From positions 1-64,000 of the forward strand of contig CAIQCK010000010.1 in assembly GCA_903870275.1 (NCBI GenBank): 64,000 nucleotides of DNA. Direction: 5' to 3'. The stretch's first letter is position 1. Every line of letters begins with the position of its first letter. The position numbers were made by a program, and so were the translations under genes. The DNA is from an uncultured bacterium (GTDB lineage: Bacteria > Verrucomicrobiota > Verrucomicrobiia > CAIQCK01). Below the pieces are notes generated by a model. That model did no database searches and was not told where the DNA came from. It saw nothing but the letters and a program-made list of their open reading frames with translations. This document shows positions 27,530 through 35,884 of the stretch, in pieces.

Positions 27530-29557
27530 ATGGCGCATAAGCTGACAACCTGCACATTCTGCGGTGTGGGTTGCGGTCTCTATTTGGAGACGACGGACAA
27601 CCGCAACGTTGCGGGCGTCTATCCCAGCATGTCGCACCCGACCAACGAAGGGAAGATTTGCGTGCGCGGCTGGCACGTCCACGAGGTCGCCACGTCGCTG
27701 GACCGCCTGAAGCAGCCGTTGCTCCGCAAGAACGGCCAGTTCGAGGAGGTATCCTGGGATGAAGCGATTGGTTTCATTGCCGGGCGGCTCAGAAGCATTC
27801 GCGACCAATACGGTCCCGACGCGCTGGCGTTCCTGAACTCGCCGCGTTGCTCAAACGAGGAGACCTATCTGCTCCAGAAGCTCGCCCGCGCCGTCGTGGG
27901 CACGAACAACGTGGATCACGGCACGGGCGTTTATAGCAACAACTCCATCAACGTCCTGCTCGACATGATTGGCGTGCCGGCCACGACGAACTCGATTGGC
28001 GAGTTGGCTTCAAGCGAAGTCATCGTGGTGGACGGCGTGGACCTCGGCCGGCAATTGCCGACCATCGGCGGCCACGTCATCCGCGCCCGGCTCAACGGCG
28101 CCAAGCTCATCGTCATTGACGCGCGCCGCCACCGCGTGGCCGAAAGCGCCGATCATTTTCTTCAACTCAAACCCGGCTCTGAGACGCTGCTCTATGGCGC
28201 GATGGCGAAGGTCATCGTGGACCGCGGTCTAATGAACCTGCCATTCATCAAGGCTCACTGTCGCGACTACGAGGCGTTTCTCGACCAAGTGGCCGGCTAC
28301 GATCTGTTGGCTGGCGCCGCGGGTTGCGGCCTGCCGGCGGACCTCATCGAAACCACCGCGCTCGCCTACGCCCGTGCGAAGTCCGCTGCCATCCTTTACT
28401 CCACCGGCATCGAGTCGCGCGACGCGGATAGCATCCAGGCGCTCGTGAACCTCGCGTTGCTCACAGGCCAGCTCGGCAGGGCCGGTGCGGGCATCTTCGC
28501 GCTCACCGAGCACAACAATCTCCAAGGCGTCTGCGACATGGGCATGTTGCCCGACCGCCTGCCCGGCTACCGTTCCGTGACCAGCGCTGCGGCGCGCGCC
28601 GAGGTGGAGGCGGTTTGGAAAACGAAATTGCCCGCCACGCCCGGCTCGAACGCTCGCTCGCTGCTCGCCGACCGCGGCGGCGGCAAGGTGAAGGCGCTCT
28701 GGCTCTGCCGCTACGATCCGGTGAGCACGGCGTTCTTTGGCGACGCGGCCAACTCGCTCAGGCAGTTCGACCTTGTGGTGGTGCAGCACCTGTTCATGAC
28801 AGGCACGGCGCAGTTCGCGCACGTCGTGCTGCCGTCGTCCGCGTTCGGCGAGGAAGAGGTGTCGTTCACCAGCAGCGACCGGCGGATACAGTTGGCGCGG
28901 CAGGCGATTGAGCCGCCGCCTGGACCGATTCCTGCCTGGGAACAAATCGCGCGCGTGGGCTGCGCGATGGGCGCGGGCTGGAATTACAGGTCCGCCGCCG
29001 ACGTGATGGACGAGATCGGCGAGGTGGTGCCGTTCTACAGTGGCGCGAGCCACGACAATCTCGCCCGTGACTATGGCCGCCAGTGGCCCTGTACCAAGGA
29101 CCGGCCGCTCGGCACGCGTTTCCTTTTCGCAGATGGCAGCGGCGCCCGGCGGTTCAAGTTCGTGCCGGTGCCGAAACCGGCGCTGGAAGTGTCCCCCAAG
29201 GATTATCCGTTAACGCTGGTTTTCGGCCACTCGCTTTATTACTGGAACCAGAACGTTCTCATCCAGCACAGCGAGACGCTCAAACGCGAATACCGCATCC
29301 TGCTGCTCGACTACCCGGACGGTTTCGTCGAAATCAATACCGCCGATGCCAAGGCGCTCGGCATTCGCGACGGCGAAAAAATCCGTCTGCGCTCGGCCAG
29401 CGGCTCGGCCGTGACCGCCGCGCGTGTGACGCACGAGGCGCGCAGTGGCGCCATCTTCGTGCCGTATTTCGTTCGCAAGGTGCAGAGACAGATTTTGGGC
29501 CGGCCACACAGCGGACACCAACTCGTGCCCGTGCGCGTGGAAAAGGAGGCGGCATGA
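27530..29557 (+). CDS. Formate dehydrogenase alpha-like molybdopterin oxidoreductase with substituted active site
   Basis: CTFCGVGCGLYL...GKICVRGW, ARAVVGTNNVDHGTGVYSNNSINVLLDMIG, LALLTGQLGRAGAGIFALTEHNNLQGVCDMGMLPDRLPGY. Confidence 0.88.
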   Translation: MAHKLTTCTFCGVGCGLYLETTDNRNVAGVYPSMSHPTNEGKICVRGWHVHEVATSLDRLKQPLLRKNGQFEEVSWDEAIGFIAGRLRSIRDQYGPDALAFLNSPRCSNEETYLLQKLARAVVGTNNVDHGTGVYSNNSINVLLDMIGVPATTNSIGELASSEVIVVDGVDLGRQLPTIGGHVIRARLNGAKLIVIDARRHRVAESADHFLQLKPGSETLLYGAMAKVIVDRGLMNLPFIKAHCRDYEAFLDQVAGYDLLAGAAGCGLPADLIETTALAYARAKSAAILYSTGIESRDADSIQALVNLALLTGQLGRAGAGIFALTEHNNLQGVCDMGMLPDRLPGYRSVTSAAARAEVEAVWKTKLPATPGSNARSLLADRGGGKVKALWLCRYDPVSTAFFGDAANSLRQFDLVVVQHLFMTGTAQFAHVVLPSSAFGEEEVSFTSSDRRIQLARQAIEPPPGPIPAWEQIARVGCAMGAGWNYRSAADVMDEIGEVVPFYSGASHDNLARDYGRQWPCTKDRPLGTRFLFADGSGARRFKFVPVPKPALEVSPKDYPLTLVFGHSLYYWNQNVLIQHSETLKREYRILLLDYPDGFVEINTADAKALGIRDGEKIRLRSASGSAVTAARVTHEARSGAIFVPYFVRKVQRQILGRPHSGHQLVPVRVEKEAA

Positions 29558-30648
29558 AAGCGCGCGTCCTCGACAGCGCCGACGTGCTGAAGATCGTGGA
29601 CCTGCTCCGCGAGCAGGGCTGCGAGGTTTTTGCGCCATTTGGCGGCCATGGCCGCGACACCTGTTACGACAAGGTCACCGACCAGAACCGCGGCCAGATT
29701 CAGATTCACCTGCCGAATCCCTACTATCCGCCGAAACGGTTCATCTTCCCGCACATCGAGCGGCTGATGAAAGTGCAGCGCAGCGGCGGCGGCATCCAGA
29801 TTGAGCCGACCTATCGCGAGCCGAAGCGCGCCATCTTCGGCATCCGCTCGTGTGACGTGGCGGGCCTCTGGCACCTCGACCGGTTCTTCATGGGCCGCGA
29901 TTTCCGCGACATCTACTATGAGAAGCGCCGCAAGAACATGTTCCTCGTCAACGTCGTCTGCACCGACCCGGCGCGCGATATCGGCGAGGAGTGTTTCTGC
30001 GTCTGCGCCGACACCGGCCCGGCCGCGCGCGAGCATTTCGATCTCCAGTTGATGGACCTTGGCGACGGCGAGTTCATGGCGGTGGCTGGCACGCCGGCGG
30101 GCGAGGCGTTGTTCAGCGCGCCGTTTTTCCGGAAGGGAACCGACGCGGACGTTGCCAGACGCCGCGCCATCCTCGGCGAGGTCCGCAAGAGTTTCAAACC
30201 GTCCACCACGAGCTGGTTCTCCGCCGCGATCCGCCACGTGTCGGCGGGCCGGATTCAGGAAAAGACGTGGGAGGAAATCGGCAAGCGTTGTCTCGAATGC
30301 GGCGGCTGCACCTACGTCTGCCCCGCCTGCACCTGCTTTACCGTCAGCGACCGCCAGGTCGGGCCGGACGAGGTTGAGCGCGTCCGCATCTGGGACGCCT
30401 GCGCGCTCGGCGGTTTCACGCGGATGGCCGGCGGCCACAACCCGCGCAAGGCCGTCCACGATCGCCGCAACCGCCGCTTCTTCCGCAAACTGTCGCATTA
30501 CTTCATCCAGCGCGAGCTTTCGATGGCTTGCGTCGGCTGCGGCCGCTGCGCCGCCGTCTGCCACGGCGACATCGGCATGCCCAGCGTCGTGGAAATGATC
30601 CGCCGCGAAACGGCAGAGGTTGACAAGCATGAACCCGTCGCCCGCTGA
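29554..30648 (+). CDS. 4Fe-4S dicluster protein, sulfhydrogenase beta/AsrA-like
   Basis: RAIFGIRSCDVAGLWHLDRFF, CLECGGCTYVCPACTCF, CVGCGRCAAVCHGDIG. Confidence 0.87.
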   Translation: MKARVLDSADVLKIVDLLREQGCEVFAPFGGHGRDTCYDKVTDQNRGQIQIHLPNPYYPPKRFIFPHIERLMKVQRSGGGIQIEPTYREPKRAIFGIRSCDVAGLWHLDRFFMGRDFRDIYYEKRRKNMFLVNVVCTDPARDIGEECFCVCADTGPAAREHFDLQLMDLGDGEFMAVAGTPAGEALFSAPFFRKGTDADVARRRAILGEVRKSFKPSTTSWFSAAIRHVSAGRIQEKTWEEIGKRCLECGGCTYVCPACTCFTVSDRQVGPDEVERVRIWDACALGGFTRMAGGHNPRKAVHDRRNRRFFRKLSHYFIQRELSMACVGCGRCAAVCHGDIGMPSVVEMIRRETAEVDKHEPVAR

Positions 30649-31477
30649 AAACGTATATCTGCCGAAAGTCGCTGTCCTTGACCGGGTGGTGGACGAAATC
30701 GCCGAGGTCAAGACGTTCTACTGGCGCTTCGAGGACCCGGCCGAGCAGGCGGCGTTCAAAAAATTCCGCCCCGGCCAGTTCGCGCAGGTGTCGCTCTTCG
30801 GCGCCGGCGAATTTCCCGCGTCGCTGCCGCCCAGCCCGACGGAGGAGAAGACGTTTTTCACGGTTCGCACCGTCGGCAGTTGCACGGCGGCGTTGCACCA
30901 GCTCAAGCCCGGCGACAGGTTTGCCGTGCGCGGCCCTTACGGCAACGGCTTCCCGATGGAGGATTATTACGGAAAGAACCTGGTGTTCGTCGCCGGCGGC
31001 ATCGGCTTGATCCCGCTGCGCTCGTGCATTATCTACGCGCTGGCCCACCGCGAGAAATACAAGCGCATCCAGATTTTCCTCGGCGCCAAGACGCCCCGCG
31101 ACCTGATGTATCGGGACAACCTCCGCGAGTGGGCGCAATCCGCCGGCGTCGAGTGCCACCTCACCGTGGACCGCGCCGCCGAGGGCTGGACCGGCAACGT
31201 CGGCGTCGTCGGCAGCTTGTTCAAGAAACCCGGCGTGCAGGTGGCGGTGGAGGACACGGTGGCGTTTGTGTGCGGCCCGCCGATCATGTTCCGATTCGTC
31301 ATCAAGGACCTGAAGGCGCTCGGTTTCCAGGACAAGAACATCGTCTCGACGCTGGAGCGCTACATGAAGTGCGGCGTCGGCAAGTGCGGCCACTGCTGCA
31401 TCGGCGTCGCTTACGTCTGCGTGGACGGTCCGGTGTTCACCTACGAACAAATCCAGAAACTCGGCGAGGACATCTGA
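30629..31477 (+). CDS. FAD/NAD(P)-binding oxidoreductase, sulfhydrogenase gamma/AsrB-like
   Basis: FRPGQFAQVSLFG, FVAGGIGLIPLRSCI, FVCGPPIMFRFV, MKCGVGKCGHCCIG. Confidence 0.9.
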   Translation: MNPSPAENVYLPKVAVLDRVVDEIAEVKTFYWRFEDPAEQAAFKKFRPGQFAQVSLFGAGEFPASLPPSPTEEKTFFTVRTVGSCTAALHQLKPGDRFAVRGPYGNGFPMEDYYGKNLVFVAGGIGLIPLRSCIIYALAHREKYKRIQIFLGAKTPRDLMYRDNLREWAQSAGVECHLTVDRAAEGWTGNVGVVGSLFKKPGVQVAVEDTVAFVCGPPIMFRFVIKDLKALGFQDKNIVSTLERYMKCGVGKCGHCCIGVAYVCVDGPVFTYEQIQKLGEDI

Positions 31478-31998
31478 TGCCCGACCTTCGCGAACAACTT
31501 CAGTCGTGTTTCGCGGGCCGTGTTTGTCTGATGGGCCTCGGCAACATCGACTATGGCGACGACGGCTTCGGCGTGCGTCTGGCGGAAGCGCTTGCCGCCG
31601 CGGGCGTGCCGGACGTGGTCGTCGCCGGCACGACACCCGACCGGTTTATCGGCCGGATGGCCAACGGCGGCTTCGACAGTCTGATCTTCCTCGATGCCGT
31701 CGAATTCGGCGGCGCGCCCGGCTCGGTGGTGTTTCTGAACGCCGGGGAGATGGCGGCGCGTTTCCCACAGATTTCCACGCACAAGATTTCACTGGGCGTG
31801 CTGGCCCAATGGGTCGAAGCCAGCGGTCCGACGCGGGCGTGGCTGCTTGGCGTCCAGCCGCAGTCGCTCAAGCCCGGTGCTCTTCTGACAACAACGATGC
31901 AAAGCACGCTCGACGCGCTTGCCGGCCTGTTGGGCGAGATGGCCGCGTGCGCCTCCGCCGATTCCGCCATCCGCCCTCCGCAATCCGCAATCGCATGA
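31477..31998 (+). CDS. Hydrogenase maturation protease (HycI/HyaD family)
   Basis: LMGLGNIDYGDDGFGVRLAEAL...DSLIFLDAVEFGGAPGSVVFL. Confidence 0.9.
   Translation: MPDLREQLQSCFAGRVCLMGLGNIDYGDDGFGVRLAEALAAAGVPDVVVAGTTPDRFIGRMANGGFDSLIFLDAVEFGGAPGSVVFLNAGEMAARFPQISTHKISLGVLAQWVEASGPTRAWLLGVQPQSLKPGALLTTTMQSTLDALAGLLGEMAACASADSAIRPPQSAIA
31955..31995. repeat. Short tandem repeat (attccgcc/aatccgc) at maturation-protease 3' end
   Basis: gccgattccgccatccgccctccgcaatccgcaatcgc encodes ADSAIRPPQSAIA. Confidence 0.6.
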
Positions 31999-33935
31999 TG
32001 ACTCCCGAACAAGCCGTTGTCGTCTCCATCTTCCTCTGCGTTGCAGGGGCGGTGCTGACGCTGCTTGTATCGCGGAACAAGACCGCGGCGGGCTGGCTTG
32101 CGTTCGCCGTGACAGCGGCGACGGCGGTACTGATCTTCTCCGCGGTGGCGCAGGTGTTGACGGCCGGGCCGTCGGCGCTTCCGGCGGAGTTCTGGAAACT
32201 GCCGAAGTTTGGCTTCGCGTTGCGCATCCACGTGGACGGGCTGACGGCGATGTTCCTGATGCTGGCGGCGCTGATCGCGGTGCCGGCGGCGTTTTACTCC
32301 ATCGCCTACATGCGGCATTACGAAGACTACGGCGTGGCGCGCTACTACCCGAATTTTCTGCTGTTCCTCGCGGCGATGTATGGGCTGCTCAGCACCACGG
32401 ACATGATGTGGTTCTTTTTCATCTTCTGGCAACTGATGACGCTGCCGGGCTACGCGCTCATCCGCTTTGAGAACAAGAAGCCGGAAAACATCCGTGCGGC
32501 GAACAAATTCCTCATCATGATGCAGATTGCCTGCGTTGCGACGATGGTCGGCGCGGAGATCCTCGCCGTCACAGGGGCGCAGGTGAGCGGCAGCGCGAGC
32601 TTGAAATATGATTTCGGCACCGTTTGCGCAAACCTGCCTGCGTTGCTTGTCGCCAAACCCGTCGTCACCGCGCTGGCGTTCACGCTCTTCCTGATCGGCT
32701 TCGGCATCAAGATGGGCATGTGGCCGTTCGGCCAGGTCTGGCTGCCGGACGCGCATCCCGCCGCGCCGTCGCCCGTCAGCGCGATGCTCTCCGGCGTGAT
32801 GATCAAGACCGGCGTTTATGGATTGATGCGTTATTTCCTCTGGCTCGTGCCGATCTCGGCGCAGGCCGACTACCCGCTGGCCCGGTGGGGCCTTGTCGTT
32901 GCCACGCTCGGCACGATCACGCTGTTCACCGGCACGATGCAGGCGCTGAAACAGGAACAGACGAAGCGGCTGCTGGCGTTTCACAGCATTGGCCAGATCG
33001 GCTACATCCTGCTCGGCACCGGCGCGTGCATGGCGTTGCTGCCCGCGAAAGGTCCGAACGCCGCCGTGCTTGCATCCGTCGCTTTCTTCGGCGCGCTGTT
33101 CCACGTGCTGAACCACGGTATTTTCAAGGGTTTGCTCTTCCTCAACGCCGGCTCGATGCTCCACGCCACCGGCACACAAGACCTCAACAAAATGGGCGGG
33201 CTGATCCAGTTCATGCCGCTGACCGCGATCACAGCGATCATCGCGTCGTTTTCGATTGCGGGCGTGCCGCTCTTCAACGGCTTCGTCAGCAAGTGGAGCA
33301 TCTACGTTGCGGCGGTGCAGGGCGGCGGCTCGGCGGCATACCTCCCCATCTGTGCCGTCGTCGCCATCCTGACCAGCGCGCTGACGCTGGCGTCGTTCAT
33401 CAAGTTTTTCGGCGTGAGCTTCCTCTCGCGCGCCAGCACGCTCGTGATCGAACAAGCCAGGAAACGGGGCCGGCTCGAAGTCGGCTGGATGATGCAGTTG
33501 CCGCAGGTGTTTCTGTGCGCGCTTTGCGTGCTGCTTGGCGTGGCGCCGGTCATCGCGTTCAACATGATGCAAGCCGCCATGAACGCGAGCCAGCAGAGCT
33601 TTGGTGTGGCGCTGGCCCAAGCCGCGCCCATGATGGGCGGGCCGTTGCGCGGCCTGGAGGCGATGAACTCGGCCGCATTGTTTGCGCCCGTCACGCTCGC
33701 GGCGGTGCTGGTTTTGATGTACGTGGCCGCCTGTCTTGTCTCGAAACTCGGCAGCGCACCGCGCCGTGCCGCCTCGCCGTGGCTTTGCGGTTACGTGCGC
33801 GAGGCGGACTGCCACCGCTACGGCGCGCACAATTTCTATGGTGAGATCAAACGCTACTTCCGCTGGCTGGGCGGAATGCCGGCGTCTCATGGAGCCAGCC
33901 GGACTCATCCCGTATCGCAGCCGAATCTGCATTAA
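31995..33935 (+). CDS. Proton-conducting antiporter-like membrane subunit 1 (NuoL/HyfB-like)
   Basis: TDMMWFFFIFWQLMTLPGYALIRF...GIKMGMWPFGQVWLPDAHPAAPSPVSAMLSGVMIKTGVYGLMR. Confidence 0.93.
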   Translation: MMTPEQAVVVSIFLCVAGAVLTLLVSRNKTAAGWLAFAVTAATAVLIFSAVAQVLTAGPSALPAEFWKLPKFGFALRIHVDGLTAMFLMLAALIAVPAAFYSIAYMRHYEDYGVARYYPNFLLFLAAMYGLLSTTDMMWFFFIFWQLMTLPGYALIRFENKKPENIRAANKFLIMMQIACVATMVGAEILAVTGAQVSGSASLKYDFGTVCANLPALLVAKPVVTALAFTLFLIGFGIKMGMWPFGQVWLPDAHPAAPSPVSAMLSGVMIKTGVYGLMRYFLWLVPISAQADYPLARWGLVVATLGTITLFTGTMQALKQEQTKRLLAFHSIGQIGYILLGTGACMALLPAKGPNAAVLASVAFFGALFHVLNHGIFKGLLFLNAGSMLHATGTQDLNKMGGLIQFMPLTAITAIIASFSIAGVPLFNGFVSKWSIYVAAVQGGGSAAYLPICAVVAILTSALTLASFIKFFGVSFLSRASTLVIEQARKRGRLEVGWMMQLPQVFLCALCVLLGVAPVIAFNMMQAAMNASQQSFGVALAQAAPMMGGPLRGLEAMNSAALFAPVTLAAVLVLMYVAACLVSKLGSAPRRAASPWLCGYVREADCHRYGAHNFYGEIKRYFRWLGGMPASHGASRTHPVSQPNLH

Positions 33936-33942
33936 TTGATTT

Positions 33943-35868
33943 ATGATAGCCGCCGAACATACCGTTGCCGCCGCCATGTTGGTTTGCTTCAGCGGGGCGC
34001 TGGTGACATGGACCAGGGCTTGCCGCAGGTCTTCCGCCGGGTGGGTTGCGTTCGCCACCGTCGTCGTGTCGAGCCTGCTGGTCCTGACGGGTGTCGGCCG
34101 CGTGCTGATTTTCGGGCCCGGCGAGCCGGTCACGTGCCTCGAAGTCTATTCGATTGGCTTCGCGCTCCGGTTGCATGTGGACGGCCTGAGCGCCGTGTTT
34201 CTCGGCCTGATCGCGACTGTCGCGATTCCCTCCGCGCTCTACTCCATCGAATACATGCAGCATCACCTCGAGCACGGCAAGGGACGCTACTACCCGGATT
34301 TCCTCATCTTCATCACCGCGATGTATGGATTGGTGAGCACCACGGACATGATGTGGTTCTTCTTCATCTTCTGGCAGATGATGACGCTGGCGGGCTACAC
34401 GTTGATCCGGTTCGATCCGATGAATCCCGGCCGGCTCCGCGCCGCCAACAAGTTCCTCATCATGATGCAGATCGCCTGCGCCGTGAGCATGATCGGCGCG
34501 CAGTTGCTCGTCAACGCCGGCGGGCCGTCCAGTGCCTCGCCGATGTTGCGGTATGACTTCGGCAGCGTCAGCCACCATCTTCCGGAGCTTTTGATCAAGA
34601 GTCCCGGCATTGTCACGACGGCTCTGGCGCTTTTCCTTGTCGGTTTCGGCATCAAGATGGGCATGTGGCCGTTTGGTCAAATCTGGCTGCCGGACGCGCA
34701 TCCTGCCGCGCCGTCGCCGGTGAGCGCGATGCTCTCCGGCGTGATGATCAAGACCGGCGTGTATGGCCTGATGCGCTGCTTCCTCTGGCTCGTGCCAGCC
34801 AAGGCGTGTGTGGATTATCCCATTCACTACTGGGGTGTCGTCGTGACGCTGCTCGGCACGGTGACGTTGCTGACCGGCACGGTGCAGGCGCTGAGCCAGG
34901 ATTCATCGAAACGCTTGCTGGCTTTCTCCACCATCGGCCAGGCCGGCTACATCCTCCTGGGCTTGGGCGTCTGCATGACGCTGATAGGCTCGGCGGACCG
35001 CGCGGTGTCGGCGCTGGGCGTGGCGGCGTTTTACGGCACGCTGTTCCACACGCTCAACCATGGCGTGTTCAAGAGCCTCTTGTTCCTCAACGCGGGCTCC
35101 GTGCTTCACGCCACCGCCACGCAGGACCTGAACAAGCTCGGCGGCCTGATGCGTTACATGCCGGTGACGGCAGTGACGGCGCTCATTGCATCGTTCTCGA
35201 TCGCGGGCGTGCCGCTCTTCAACGGCTTCGCCAGCAAGTGGGGCATTTTCACCGCGGCCATCCAGGGCAACCCGGCTTGCCGGCTGCTGCCCGTGTGCGT
35301 GATGGTGGCCATCATCACCAGCGCCGTCACACTGGCGTTGTTCATGAAGTTCTTCGGCGTGATCTTTCTGTCGCGGACCAGCCTGCTGGTGGCGAATAGG
35401 GCACGGCGGCATCGCCGGCTTGAGGTGGGCTGGAAAATGCGGGTGCCGCAGATCGCTCTGGCGTCGATTTGTGTCCTGTTCGGCCTGCTGCCGGCGCTGC
35501 CGATCTCGATCATCCGTCGCGCGCTGGAAGGAAGCCGGCAGGGGTTTGGCGAGATGCTCGCCGCGGCATCGCCGTTGCCTTCCGGCGGTTGGGCGGGCAT
35601 CGGCAGCTCGAACCATGAATTCATCTATGTGCCGGTGTTTCTTGCGTTTGTGCTGGTGGCGATGTTTCTCGTGACGCGCCGCGTCGCCAAACTGGGCGGC
35701 TCGCAGCGCCGTTCCGCGAAACCCTGGCTTTGCGGTTACGCCAAAGAGGCCGAGATGAATCGTTACCGCGCCAGCAATTTTTACGCCGAGGTCAAACGCT
35801 GCGTGCGCTGGATGGGTGGCGCGCCGCGTCCGCAGCCGGAGCCGGTTCCCGTGCCTGATGACAAGTGA
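33943..35868 (+). CDS. Proton-conducting antiporter-like membrane subunit 2 (paralogue of subunit 1)
   Basis: TDMMWFFFIFWQMMTLAGYTLIRF...GIKMGMWPFGQIWLPDAHPAAPSPVSAMLSGVMIKTGVYGLMR. Confidence 0.93.
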   Translation: MIAAEHTVAAAMLVCFSGALVTWTRACRRSSAGWVAFATVVVSSLLVLTGVGRVLIFGPGEPVTCLEVYSIGFALRLHVDGLSAVFLGLIATVAIPSALYSIEYMQHHLEHGKGRYYPDFLIFITAMYGLVSTTDMMWFFFIFWQMMTLAGYTLIRFDPMNPGRLRAANKFLIMMQIACAVSMIGAQLLVNAGGPSSASPMLRYDFGSVSHHLPELLIKSPGIVTTALALFLVGFGIKMGMWPFGQIWLPDAHPAAPSPVSAMLSGVMIKTGVYGLMRCFLWLVPAKACVDYPIHYWGVVVTLLGTVTLLTGTVQALSQDSSKRLLAFSTIGQAGYILLGLGVCMTLIGSADRAVSALGVAAFYGTLFHTLNHGVFKSLLFLNAGSVLHATATQDLNKLGGLMRYMPVTAVTALIASFSIAGVPLFNGFASKWGIFTAAIQGNPACRLLPVCVMVAIITSAVTLALFMKFFGVIFLSRTSLLVANRARRHRRLEVGWKMRVPQIALASICVLFGLLPALPISIIRRALEGSRQGFGEMLAAASPLPSGGWAGIGSSNHEFIYVPVFLAFVLVAMFLVTRRVAKLGGSQRRSAKPWLCGYAKEAEMNRYRASNFYAEVKRCVRWMGGAPRPQPEPVPVPDDK

Positions 35869-35884
35869 TGAAAGAAGATTTCGC

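Noticed and set aside
27530-29557. Selenocysteine-containing formate dehydrogenase
   Set aside because: No in-frame TGA; the Sec/Cys position reads Tyr (tat) in gtttatagcaac.
31551-34133. 860-aa minus-strand ORF
   Set aside because: Antisense to the maturation protease and antiporter genes; composition is shadow-like.
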